Shown piece by piece: positions 1 through 6,107 of a DNA stretch of 21,073 nucleotides. Both the position numbers and the translations under genes were made by a program. Source of the stretch: a virus; IMG/VR virus record IMGVR_UViG_3300010935_000028, positions 1-21,073 of that record. One strand, written 5' to 3'. The notes beneath the pieces are model-generated. The model did no database searches, was not told the DNA's origin, and worked only from the letters and a program-made list of their open reading frames with translations. Positions within the stretch are counted from its first letter, which is position 1. Each line of letters begins with the position of its first letter.

Positions 1-377
1 CGAACCCCGAAAAATGGCGTCAAGCAACTGCATTCGCCCAAGCTCGCCGCGCTCAGCTTACAAAGGAGCGTCGGGAGCGCGTAAAGATTTACGCCAGAGA
101 AGGTGAGATGACAGTCGCGCAGGTCGCAGAGTTGGAGCGCGTTGTGCAGACAACTATCAGGGCCGACTGTCAAGTGACGGGCGTCAGGTTGAAGGCGGGT
201 GTAGTAAAGGTCACGCCGTACCAAGCGGACATCGCGGCACGTCGAGAGATGCTTGAGGAATTAGCAAAGACTGGGATGACACGTCAGGCTGCATCCGTTG
301 AACTGGGCGTTAGTGAAGCGACTATTCGCAGAGACATAATGATAATGAGACTGAAGTGGTTGGGAGATAACCGATGA
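1..377 (+). CDS. Double helix-turn-helix protein, 5' end cut by window edge
   Basis: The frame is open from base 3 with no stop, so the gene begins left of the window and at least 124 codons are present. An in-frame ATG at 108 (behind AAGGTGAG) could be an internal start but would drop a basic stretch (AQLTKERRERVKIYARE). Two segments look like helix-turn-helix motifs: one around MTVAQVAELERVVQTTIR and a clearer one near the C-terminus, MTRQAASVELGVSEATIRRD, which has the DeoR-like pattern. This suggests DNA binding, perhaps control of early genes; that is inference and no named family was recognised. It ends in an ATGA overlap with the next gene, so the two are probably translated together. 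Confidence 0.6.
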   Translation, partial: NPEKWRQATAFAQARRAQLTKERRERVKIYAREGEMTVAQVAELERVVQTTIRADCQVTGVRLKAGVVKVTPYQADIAARREMLEELAKTGMTRQAASVELGVSEATIRRDIMIMRLKWLGDNR

Positions 378-571
378 GCGACCGTAGAATATTAATGCTT
401 GAGGACAATCTGAATGAGGCGCGGAGTCTAATTAGCGTGTTGCAGGGCAAGGTTGCACGGCAGCGCGATGACATAACGCGGATGCGCAATCGCGTTGATA
501 CGCTGATGTTCGATAAAAAAGAAATCACCAAAAAATTGAATGAGTTGCGGGAGGCGGAGAATGATCAATAA
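374..571 (+). CDS. Small coiled-coil protein
   Basis: Encodes 65 residues that are almost wholly helix-forming and highly charged, with heptad-like leucine/valine spacing (LISVLQGKVARQRDDITRMR) and a Lys/Glu-rich end (KKEITKKLNELREAE). This fits a short coiled coil. No membrane segment or catalytic motif is visible. The ATG overlaps the stop of the preceding gene (ATGA) and follows GGGAG, and the next gene begins inside its last codons. Its function is not recognised. Its position between two helix-turn-helix genes makes an accessory regulatory or oligomerising role possible, but this is only context. Confidence 0.6.
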   Translation: MSDRRILMLEDNLNEARSLISVLQGKVARQRDDITRMRNRVDTLMFDKKEITKKLNELREAENDQ

Positions 572-929
572 ACGTCATGCGATAAGTGAGCAGACCAAAG
601 CCATCTGGGCCATGCACAACGATGGCATATCTCAAAAAAAGATTGCATCAAAGTTCGGCGTATCAGGTGCCGTTGTCAGTGGTGCTATCAACAGGGGTCG
701 CAAGTCTGGCCACGCCAAGATGAAGGTGAAGACTGTAACGACGGTTTACAACAAAAGCACCTGCATGTGGGGATACATTGGTCAAATTAGGGACCAACTG
801 TCGCCCGATCAAGCTGAGTGGCTGTTTAATAGCGCAGAGGATTGCGGCTGTACGAGCGTGGCTGAATACATTGCCGAGCTTGTCTTGGATGCGTATGAGG
901 AAGAGAAGGAAAAGGAGAGCAACCGATGA
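561..929 (+). CDS. Helix-turn-helix protein, GcrA-like N-terminus
   Basis: The protein has 122 residues. The ATG at 561 is chosen because a strong GGGAGG lies 6 bases upstream; a longer reading from 540 would add only seven residues and lacks a site. Residues about 10-45 (IWAMHNDGISQKKIASKFGV followed by SGAVVSGAINRG) form a helix-turn-helix with the layout of the N-terminus of GcrA, the alphaproteobacterial cell-cycle regulator, although the resemblance is short and could be general. The C-terminal half (SPDQAEWLFNSAEDCGCTSV, then an acidic helix) is not recognised. The likely role is DNA binding. The stop overlaps the next start by ATGA. Confidence 0.6.
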   Translation: MINKRHAISEQTKAIWAMHNDGISQKKIASKFGVSGAVVSGAINRGRKSGHAKMKVKTVTTVYNKSTCMWGYIGQIRDQLSPDQAEWLFNSAEDCGCTSVAEYIAELVLDAYEEEKEKESNR

Positions 930-1210
930 ATAGAGACGATATACTGCACGAGGCCATGCACTGCATCAACGTAGACCGTGCCGCGACGCACGGTGACGCA
1001 GAGGACAGCTTCAGCGAAATCGCTAAGCTCTGGGATTGGTGGTTGCAAAACCGACCAGTGCCAGAGGCAGAGTTGCTGCCAGAGGACGTTGCCATGATGA
1101 TGGCACTGTTCAAAATTGGCCGCATAGCGGGCAACAGAACCCATGCAGATAATTACGTGGACCTATCTGGGTACGCGGCCCTTGCTGGTGAAATCTCAAT
1201 GCAGGAATAG
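926..1210 (+). CDS. DUF6378 family protein
   Basis: Encodes 94 residues with the hallmark order of the DUF6378 family of phage and bacterial proteins: an N-terminal helix, the THGDAEDSFSEIAKLW motif (residues about 22-37), an EDVAMMMALFKIGRIA helix, and a closing DNYVDLSGYAALAGE. The family is all-helical and its function is unknown; its Asp/Glu-rich helices recall MazG-like nucleotide pyrophosphohydrolases, but that link is a guess. The start overlaps the previous stop (ATGA) and sits behind AAAAGGAG. Its last 15 bases overlap, tail to tail, the end of the minus-strand nuclease gene. Confidence 0.75.
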   Translation: MNRDDILHEAMHCINVDRAATHGDAEDSFSEIAKLWDWWLQNRPVPEAELLPEDVAMMMALFKIGRIAGNRTHADNYVDLSGYAALAGEISMQE

Positions 1211-1600
1211 ACCTGCTATGTCGTCATCTTCGGCCTGCTGCGTGAATGCTTCGGGCCGAAGTGTAACTGTTACCCTTCTTATCTCAGAAGCACCTACAAT
1301 GCGAAGCAAACCAATACCTATGGCCACAAGAACGAATATGTCAGCATCGCTGCCGCCACGGTTGAACCTGTAGCTTCCATATTGTGAGATTACCCCCGCA
1401 GTCTTCACTTCGACGCGCAGAACACGATTGCACGGAAGCGTTACGTGTAGGTCACAGGTGCCGTCTATATGCGAGACCTGCAAGCCAGCCAGTTGCAGCT
1501 TGTAGGCGGCGTAAAACTCGCCAGCCCGACCAAGACTTGCATCGACGCGGCCCTTCGCTCCAACTTTCTTCGTCTCAGGCAATTTCCCCGATTGCGCCAC
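1196..1600 (-). CDS. PD-(D/E)XK family endonuclease
   Basis: A 134-residue protein with a complete PD-(D/E)XK nuclease core: Glu28 in LGRAGEFYAAYKL, Asp50 in TCDLHV, and Glu64-x-Lys66 in RVEVKTAG, followed by YRFNRGGSDADIFVLVAI, the pattern seen in the small archaeal/phage endonuclease family of PF11645. These residues bind the metal ions that cut DNA. The start is GTG; an in-frame TAA two codons upstream excludes a longer form. A weak AAGG lies 11 bases before it. It is the last minus-strand gene, 194 bases past the spanins, and meets a plus-strand gene tail to tail. It could serve in recombination, packaging or host DNA breakdown; nothing in the sequence decides which. Confidence 0.75.
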   Translation of the reverse strand: MAQSGKLPETKKVGAKGRVDASLGRAGEFYAAYKLQLAGLQVSHIDGTCDLHVTLPCNRVLRVEVKTAGVISQYGSYRFNRGGSDADIFVLVAIGIGLLRIVGASEIRRVTVTLRPEAFTQQAEDDDIAGLFLH

Positions 1601-1794
1601 AGATTAAACTACCTTACCCATTAATGTCCGACACATAAGGCTGCAACAAGCGACAGTCCGATGCGCTGGTAATTGATGAGGCAACCCTTATCGCTAAATG
1701 ATTTGCGCACATGCTATCTCTTATTTTAGCTGGAATTTTGACCCAAATGGCAGGCTTGGGGTCGGGTGCCTGCCGAAATTAAAGCTCAGTAAGA
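1601..1794. other. Longest non-coding gap, between spanin and nuclease genes
   Basis: This 194-base gap is the largest in the window. Apart from the hairpin at 1749-1774 it holds no convincing gene. Weak promoter-like boxes can be found upstream of the nuclease (TTGTTG, 17 bases, CATTAA on the minus strand), but they match the sigma70 consensus poorly and are not called. Confidence 0.5.
1749..1774 (-). terminator. Hairpin after the lysis genes, weak terminator candidate
   Basis: A perfect 7-bp inverted repeat (GGCAGGC / GCCTGCC) with a 12-base loop lies 21 bases beyond the spanin stop codon. In the minus direction it would end the late lysis transcript. It is not followed by a clear run of T (next bases CATTTGGGTCAAAATT), so it may act with Rho, serve as an RNA stability element, or have no role. 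Confidence 0.35.
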
Positions 1795-1995
1795 TTACTC
1801 ACACAGCCTTTCAAAAGTTTCATTATGTCGCACAATTTGGCGCAGCAAATCTGCGTCAGTCCAATCAATCACTGCCTCGCTCTCAAACGTAATTACGCGC
1901 GACACGTAGCAGTAAGTATCACCCGTCACTCTCGCTCCGCACCCAGCGACCAGCACGGGCAGCAATGTCATCATCACTAGAACTCTCAAGCTCAT
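1795..1995 (-). CDS. Outer-membrane spanin lipoprotein (Rz1-like)
   Basis: A 66-residue protein with a short basic start, a hydrophobic stretch and a lipobox (LVAGC, Cys19), so it should be cut and lipid-anchored as a 48-residue lipoprotein. The mature part ends IVRHNETFERLCE, a tail often seen in phage small lipoproteins. The ATG lies 77 bases inside the 3' end of the upstream membrane-anchored gene, in another frame, with GAGG 7 bases ahead. A lipoprotein gene starting within an i-spanin gene next to an amidase is the classic spanin layout, in which the pair joins inner and outer membrane in the last step of lysis. The two further cysteines could form disulfides. The function rests on architecture and context. 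Confidence 0.75.
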   Translation of the reverse strand: MSLRVLVMMTLLPVLVAGCGARVTGDTYCYVSRVITFESEAVIDWTDADLLRQIVRHNETFERLCE

Positions 1996-2161
1996 CTTGT
2001 ACCTCTTTCGCTGTCAATATCTTGTTAAGGCGTTCATCCTTGATCTCATATTCAAGGTCATCTTGACCATCAGCGCGGCCACGATAATACACAGTCACAA
2101 TGGCCAGTGCAGCAGCTCCAATAAACGCTGCGTACAGTTTTAATTTGCCGAGTAGAAACAT
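1919..2161 (-). CDS. Inner-membrane spanin (Rz-like)
   Basis: The protein has 80 residues: a short basic N-terminus, one membrane helix at about residues 8-26 (YAAFIGAAALAIVTVYY), then a charged helical periplasmic part (LEYEIKDERLNKILTAKEVQ) ending GRWVRSESDG. This is the design of an i-spanin, which would pair with the lipoprotein encoded in its overlapping 3' end. The ATG at 2161 is preferred because it overlaps the amidase stop as TAATG; a reading from 2182 would only prepend residues that overlap the amidase gene. It is shorter than lambda Rz (153 residues), like many phage i-spanins. Confidence 0.7.
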   Translation of the reverse strand: MFLLGKLKLYAAFIGAAALAIVTVYYRGRADGQDDLEYEIKDERLNKILTAKEVQDELESSSDDDIAARAGRWVRSESDG

Positions 2162-2817
2162 TATCTGTCGCCCTTGTTCCATTTGCCGAGGCGCTCAACG
2201 TCAATGACGCCCAGAGCTACCATCGCCACCACTGCCAGAACGCCCATTATCGCTAGGTTTTGCCACGGAAGACCACCGACAACACCAACAAGGGGCGTGG
2301 CGACAGAGGCCAGCTTTGCAACAGACGAAGCTTGGATTGTCTTTGTCTGGGCAATCCGTTTGCGCTCTGGTTTCTTCACGGTCTCGACGCTGTTTAGCCA
2401 CGGTGTCACCTCGAAGCATGGACACATTTTGGCCGAAACCTCGTTATGCCCACGCACCTTTGTGATTGATGGATATTCCATACGCAGCTCAGCAATCAGC
2501 CTGCGCAGCGCACGATCCTGCTTGGGCGTGAAGTTGTCCTCAAACTTGTCGTCCTGTTCGCCGCCGTGGCCGCCCCAAAGTGCAATGGCAACAGAACCTG
2601 TGTTGTGGCCCTTCTGCGCGGCAGGCGTCACCTCAATCGGGCGACCCTCAGTCACAGTACCATCACGGTCTACAAAGAAATTGTAGCCCACGTCGGACCA
2701 ACCTCGATCCAAGTGCCAGCGCTTGCACTCTGCCGCTTTCTCGCTTGATCTGCGGCCAGCCCACCACTCGGCGCGGGTTGTTGTGCAATGTACGAAAATG
2801 GTGTCTAGATGTCTCAC
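2161..2817 (-). CDS. Endolysin: zinc N-acetylmuramoyl-L-alanine amidase with C-terminal membrane helix
   Basis: Residues 1-140 match the Amidase_2/T7 lysozyme family, which cuts the amide bond between N-acetylmuramic acid and L-alanine in peptidoglycan. Visible residues correspond to the T7 zinc and catalytic set: His10 (FVHCTTT), Tyr45 (GYNFFVDRDG), His124, Lys130 and Cys132 (GHNEVSAKMCPCF), with the same H-x5-K-x-C spacing as T7. Unlike T7 lysozyme (about 150 residues) it has 218: a basic linker (KKPERKR), a hydrophobic stretch and a likely membrane helix at about 185-203 (NLAIMGVLAVVAMVALGV), then a short charged end. The start is GTG with a weak site (GAAGAG, 11 bases away); no later start keeps the active site. 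Confidence 0.88.
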   Translation of the reverse strand: MRHLDTIFVHCTTTRAEWWAGRRSSEKAAECKRWHLDRGWSDVGYNFFVDRDGTVTEGRPIEVTPAAQKGHNTGSVAIALWGGHGGEQDDKFEDNFTPKQDRALRRLIAELRMEYPSITKVRGHNEVSAKMCPCFEVTPWLNSVETVKKPERKRIAQTKTIQASSVAKLASVATPLVGVVGGLPWQNLAIMGVLAVVAMVALGVIDVERLGKWNKGDR

Positions 2818-2832
2818 GTTTTTACAATCTCT

Positions 2833-3090
2833 TCAATTAGAGGCGCGCTTCTCGATCACCATGCGTATCGCCTTTATGTTTTCATCAATACGTCCAAGCA
2901 TCACAGCCTGTATTTGCGATGTCTTTTCAATCTCAATAATGCGAACTTCGTGGCGAGCTATCTCACGGGCGTTGGTCGATACCGATGCGTCGAGAGTTGA
3001 CACATACCAAACAAGGCCAAGCGACTGCATGACGATGGTCACAATAACGGTGATTGGTACTGATTTTGATAGGTGCCAATTTTCGGTCAT
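2833..3090 (-). CDS. Single-span membrane protein, holin candidate
   Basis: An 85-residue protein with a hydrophobic helix at about residues 11-31 (VPITVIVTIVMQSLGLVWYV) followed by a long heptad-bearing helix (IARHEVRIIEIEKTSQIQAV...GRIDENIKAIRMVIEK). Short proteins of this shape are common just ahead of endolysin genes in phages. It lies directly before the amidase, so a holin, antiholin or pinholin-like role is likely by position. A second possibility is a membrane anchor for the endolysin. No specific holin family signature was recognised. The ATG follows the upstream stop by one base. Confidence 0.55.
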   Translation of the reverse strand: MTENWHLSKSVPITVIVTIVMQSLGLVWYVSTLDASVSTNAREIARHEVRIIEIEKTSQIQAVMLGRIDENIKAIRMVIEKRASN

Positions 3091-3091
3091 G

Positions 3092-3397
3092 TTAGTAGCT
3101 ACCTTCCCAGACGCGCAGAGCAGAAAACTCGTTACTCATTAGCTTTCTCTTTATCACATCTTTGACAGCTTGGGTATCTTCCCATGACACGCCAGCCTCT
3201 TTTAACCATACGCCCAGCATAGCTAGGTCAACATTGCCGACGTGCTTATAATCAGAGCCAAATGCGTTCTCTGTGGTCTCGCGTGCGTGCTTTGCGTCAT
3301 TAAGCATGTGAGACGCGTCAAAGGTCTTTTTGATGACCATATTGTCATCGCCATCAAACGTGATGTTCTCGAAGACTTTGGTAGATGTGTTAAGCAT
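3092..3397 (-). CDS. Small post-capsid protein of unknown function
   Basis: A 101-residue soluble protein. The ATG at 3397 is chosen over one at 3407-3409 because GAGG sits 6 bases upstream of it, while the other has no site; it then overlaps the preceding gene by 8 bases. The sequence is helical and charged (VIKKTFDASHMLNDAKHARE; LAMLGVWLKEAGVSWEDT; VIKRKLMSNEF). It resembles unnamed proteins of similar size in other tailed phages, usually near structural genes. A head-completion or connector role is possible from its place after the capsid gene, but lysis genes follow directly, so it may belong to either module. Confidence 0.6.
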   Translation of the reverse strand: MLNTSTKVFENITFDGDDNMVIKKTFDASHMLNDAKHARETTENAFGSDYKHVGNVDLAMLGVWLKEAGVSWEDTQAVKDVIKRKLMSNEFSALRVWEGSY

Positions 3398-3650
3398 TCC
3401 AAGCCTCATTCACATTTGGCGTCGAAGGGTCATCACCCTTCAGTGTGCCATTCTTATTACGTGCGCGGGTTTTTGTGGAGGGCGCTTTGGGCTTCTTGGC
3501 TAATATGGTCTTCTTCTCGACCTCAAGCGCGCCAGCGCGAATGCCGTTGATTACTTCAATCTCATCGTCAGGAAGGTCGATCACGTCGCCCTTAAAAAAC
3601 TTGCCAGCAGATGTGAATACATTTGCCGCGATTACTGTAGCCTTAGTCAT
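3390..3650 (-). CDS. Small post-capsid protein with basic linker
   Basis: An 86-residue protein. Its first half carries FFKGDVIDLPDDEIEVINGI and RAGALEV, a pattern common in small phage proteins encoded after the capsid gene (a KGD turn followed by acidic helices). The second half is a flexible basic stretch (KKPKAPSTKTRARNKNG). The ATG at 3650 has GGAG 6 bases ahead; a TTG at 3660-3662 would add four residues and is less likely. It is separated from the capsid gene by a strong terminator hairpin, so it is probably made in smaller amounts. A head-tail joining or decoration role is a guess. Confidence 0.6.
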   Translation of the reverse strand: MTKATVIAANVFTSAGKFFKGDVIDLPDDEIEVINGIRAGALEVEKKTILAKKPKAPSTKTRARNKNGTLKGDDPSTPNVNEAWNA

Positions 3651-3670
3651 ATCTATCTCCAATTAAAGAA

Positions 3671-3696
3671 TATGGGGGCAGTTGCCCGCCCCCATA
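3671..3696 (-). terminator. Terminator hairpin directly after the major capsid gene
   Basis: On the minus strand, 9 bases after the capsid stop codon, a perfect 9-bp stem (TATGGGGGC / GCCCCCATA) with an 8-base loop is followed by TTCTTTAATT. The stem is GC-rich and can be extended by a G-T pair. This fits an intrinsic terminator, or a leaky one like that after T7 gene 10, which would favour capsid mRNA over the lysis genes behind it. On the plus strand no T-run follows, so it should act in one direction. Confidence 0.75.
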
Positions 3697-3704
3697 CTGA
3701 GTAA

Positions 3705-4652
3705 TTATGAAGTTGTGCAGTCAGCGACCATGCCGTTCGCTGCTTCATTTTTAGAGCAAAGTGTAAGCTCTGTAACAACTTGGCGAGTTGTGTTGTCGCC
3801 AGTTTTCGCCAATGCTACGTTCTTCGTGCCACGTAGGGATGCAACTTCCCACATGTTGTCTTGCATGATGAACACGTCGCGTGAACGGTTTTCGCGTGAC
3901 GGCATGAACTCTACGCTACCCCATGGTGTGACGTACACAGCCAAAGACTTGATAACACGCTCATCGCCAGCTTGGACGTTTGAACGCTGGTTGTTGTTAC
4001 CAGTGAAGCCCAAAGCTACATTCATTTGGAATGCAGACAAGTACACTGTGTCTGGCTTACCACCAGCAACCCAGATTGACTGCATAACAGTGTCAAAGTT
4101 TGCTTGTGAGAAAGCAGCTTGCGTGCCGTCTGTACGTGCGTCTGTACCGTCTCCGGTTGCGTCCGCGCCGCCAGAACCAGCTACTGTGTTTGTTGTCAGC
4201 CAAGCTGGTGCGCCTGCAAGTTCGCGTGCAGTTGTAGAGTTACCAGCCGCACGTGCATTGTTGGCAAACAAAGCCTTTTCAATGTCGAGCTTTTGCTCTT
4301 TTGCGATTTTAAGAGTTTGATAAGCAATCTCTTTTGCGCGACCTGCGTTATCAACATTATCGTCGGAGTCAGATACGACTACGGCGTTTTTGAAGATTTG
4401 CGTGTAGTTGCCCAAACGAGTTGTTGCAGCACGAGCTTCAGCAGTAGTTGCGTCGCCTTCAATGTGAGCATTCGCAGCAGAAGCGCGAAGTGAATCAGTC
4501 TGCCACTCAACAAGAGTGTTTTTCGCGGACTTCTTTGCAGCCTTGCTGTAGAACGGTGTCTCCTCTGGGGAGATATTGTGGATCACATTGGATAGGTCTT
4601 CACGGATGCCTACGGAATCATAGGTATCGAATGTGTTTGATGGTTGTGCCAT
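3705..4652 (-). CDS. Major capsid protein, SU10-like (DUF5309)
   Basis: A 315-residue protein that forms the icosahedral head shell. The N-terminus reads NTFDTYDSVGIREDLSNVIH then ISPEETPFYSKAAKKSA, the conserved opening of the DUF5309/SU10-type capsid family, followed by VEWQTDSLRA and the central helix region EIAYQTLKIAKEQKLDIEKA. A later segment (WEVASLRGTKNVALAKTGDN) has the pattern of the family's C-terminal domain. Length and place right after a scaffold gene support the call. The start has AAAGGA about 9 bases upstream. No maturation protease is visible next to it. A terminator hairpin lies 9 bases past its stop, as expected for the most abundant virion protein. Confidence 0.9.
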   Translation of the reverse strand: MAQPSNTFDTYDSVGIREDLSNVIHNISPEETPFYSKAAKKSAKNTLVEWQTDSLRASAANAHIEGDATTAEARAATTRLGNYTQIFKNAVVVSDSDDNVDNAGRAKEIAYQTLKIAKEQKLDIEKALFANNARAAGNSTTARELAGAPAWLTTNTVAGSGGADATGDGTDARTDGTQAAFSQANFDTVMQSIWVAGGKPDTVYLSAFQMNVALGFTGNNNQRSNVQAGDERVIKSLAVYVTPWGSVEFMPSRENRSRDVFIMQDNMWEVASLRGTKNVALAKTGDNTTRQVVTELTLCSKNEAANGMVADCTTS

Positions 4653-4673
4653 TTGTTTAGTCCTTTCAAAGAC

Positions 4674-5642
4674 TTACTGATTTAAGATCAAGCCCAATGC
4701 GTCGTCGATTGAGCCAGTTTTCTGCAAGCGCGATTGCGCTTTTTTACGAGTTGCTCCAGAACTATCTTGCCGCTTCTTCGCACCAGCTTTTACCATCGGT
4801 CGGGCCTTCTGACCCTTGGATTGTGTTGTTTTGCGCTTGGCCACTAACTCTCGATATTTACGTGCGTCATTCAACGCCCGCACATATCTCGCGTCGGATA
4901 CGTGAGCCATCTCTTCCGCCGTGAAGCCATACTCCATGCCAGCACTCATTATGTCGCCCTTCAATTTCTCACCCTTTTCAGGGTCAGCAATCTCAGGAAT
5001 GTACTGTTTCAAAACCTCAGCTTGCTCTTGCAGATACGACTGATGCGCCTGCGATTGCTGCTGAATTTGGTTTTGCTGCACTTGTTGCATTTGGAAGATA
5101 TTTTGGTCGTATTGCGCCTTGCTCTCGTCATACTTGAGCTTTTCTTCCATGTACCCAATCGGGTCACTTTCAAACAGCTCTCGTGATGGCGGGGTTGGGG
5201 CTTGCAAACCACCGTTCTGCGCTTGCTGGTGCAACTGCAAGAGTTGTTGCTGTTGCTGTTGCAATGCGGCTGCCTGCTGTTCGATTTGCTTTCGCGCCTC
5301 GGCAGCTTCTTGGAACCGCTTATTAATTGCCGCTTGTCCCGCAGCAGATTGCTTCAACTGATCCAGTGTCCAATTCTCTTCTTTTCCGTCAACTTTAACG
5401 GGGATGAGATTGGTGTCTTCAGCAGCTTCTACTAGGTCTTCGTCGTCAATTTCGACATCATCATAATCGTCGGATGCCTCAACGTCATCTTGATCCTCGT
5501 CAGCAGCTTCAACTTCATCAGACTGATCGTCATCAGGCTCAATCATTGAGTCCACAGCTTCATCAAAATTATCTCCGCCAGAAGTTTCTTCTGACGTTGC
5601 CAGCAGGCTTTCTGCGGCTTGTTCTAGGGTAGTCGATTCCAT
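4674..5642 (-). CDS. Head scaffolding protein
   Basis: A 322-residue protein with the layout of a phage scaffold. It has a very acidic N-terminus (residues about 25-80, rich in Asp/Glu), then VDGKEENWTLDQLKQ, a long Gln-rich coiled coil (about 110-215, including a run of six Gln), and a basic C-terminus (KKRQDSSGATRKKAQSRLQK) that would bind the capsid protein inner face. It has no visible protease motif. It lies immediately upstream of the capsid gene. Scaffold proteins guide procapsid assembly and then leave. The Gln tract is coded by repeated CAG/CAA triplets. Confidence 0.85.
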   Translation of the reverse strand: MESTTLEQAAESLLATSEETSGGDNFDEAVDSMIEPDDDQSDEVEAADEDQDDVEASDDYDDVEIDDEDLVEAAEDTNLIPVKVDGKEENWTLDQLKQSAAGQAAINKRFQEAAEARKQIEQQAAALQQQQQQLLQLHQQAQNGGLQAPTPPSRELFESDPIGYMEEKLKYDESKAQYDQNIFQMQQVQQNQIQQQSQAHQSYLQEQAEVLKQYIPEIADPEKGEKLKGDIMSAGMEYGFTAEEMAHVSDARYVRALNDARKYRELVAKRKTTQSKGQKARPMVKAGAKKRQDSSGATRKKAQSRLQKTGSIDDALGLILNQ

Positions 5643-5647
5643 CGGTA

Positions 5648-5896
5648 CTACGTCCTTTTCTTGCGATCCAAAAGTGTCTCTGCTGCAAGTGCGGCGTCGA
5701 GGGTCACTTCGATCTGGTTAAGCGCACGGATCATCGCGTGCGCCTCTTCACGGGCTGCTACGTCAGCAGCCCCACTGCTTGCGAAAACCTGCATTTGGTT
5801 CTCGCGCACAATCTGCATGAACTGCTTAAATGCAGTATCGCCTTTTAAGCGACGGGCCTCTTCGGCCTCTATGCGTATCTCTGTTTTATTGGCCAT
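5648..5896 (-). CDS. Small helical protein upstream of scaffold
   Basis: An 82-residue protein predicted to be almost all helix, rich in Ala, Glu and Arg. The ATG at 5894-5896 is chosen because AAGG is 7 bases upstream; the longer reading to 5932 overlaps the previous gene by 23 bases. Key segments are EAEEARRLKGDTAFKQFM and AREEAHAMIRALNQIE, a pattern (short helix, F..., a long charged helix carrying a conserved R-A-L) seen in unnamed small proteins near capsid genes of many phages. No catalytic residues are seen. A role in head assembly is likely only by position. Confidence 0.6.
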   Translation of the reverse strand: MANKTEIRIEAEEARRLKGDTAFKQFMQIVRENQMQVFASSGAADVAAREEAHAMIRALNQIEVTLDAALAAETLLDRKKRT

Positions 5897-5909
5897 TAGA
5901 GCCTTTTCC

Positions 5910-6107
5910 TTAGTTTCGCATTGCGTCCTCAAGCAGCAGAAGTTCCAATCTCTGGATGCTCATACGCATGTCTTGGAGGACTTCCCTGTCTGTCTGCTGC
6001 ACTTGGATGTTTGCAACTTTGATCGACAAGTCATGTGTCTGTTTTAAGTTCCATCCCGCTAAACCTAGAACCACTGCCATCAGGCCGAGGATTATTTGCT
6101 TTTCCAT
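5910..6107 (-). CDS. Small single-span membrane protein within the head module
   Basis: A 65-residue protein with a hydrophobic N-terminal helix at about residues 5-20 (IILGLMAVVLGLAGW) and a leucine-rich amphipathic helix after it (LQDMRMSIQRLELLLLED). The ATG overlaps the stop of the gene before it as TGATG; a GTG nine bases upstream is possible but not needed. A membrane protein between spike fibre and scaffold genes is not expected. It could be a second holin-type protein, a virion membrane-binding peptide or an unrelated insertion. The family is not recognised. Confidence 0.6.
   Translation of the reverse strand: MEKQIILGLMAVVLGLAGWNLKQTHDLSIKVANIQVQQTDREVLQDMRMSIQRLELLLLEDAMRN

Noticed and set aside
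1201-1216. GCAGG-aataga-CCTGC inverted repeat at the convergent gene ends as terminator
   Set aside because: Only 5 bp of stem, inside the nuclease coding region, with no T-run on either side.
1601-1680. Promoter for the nuclease gene
   Set aside because: The best boxes (TTGTTG, CATTAA) match the consensus weakly; such a match is expected by chance.
3651-3662. TTG start for the first post-capsid gene
   Set aside because: The ATG at 3650 has GGAG 6 bases upstream; the TTG has none.
3682-4320. Long plus-strand open frame of 212 residues
   Set aside because: It lies opposite the capsid gene, has cysteine/serine-rich non-protein-like composition and no ribosome site; a shadow of the strongly biased capsid codons.
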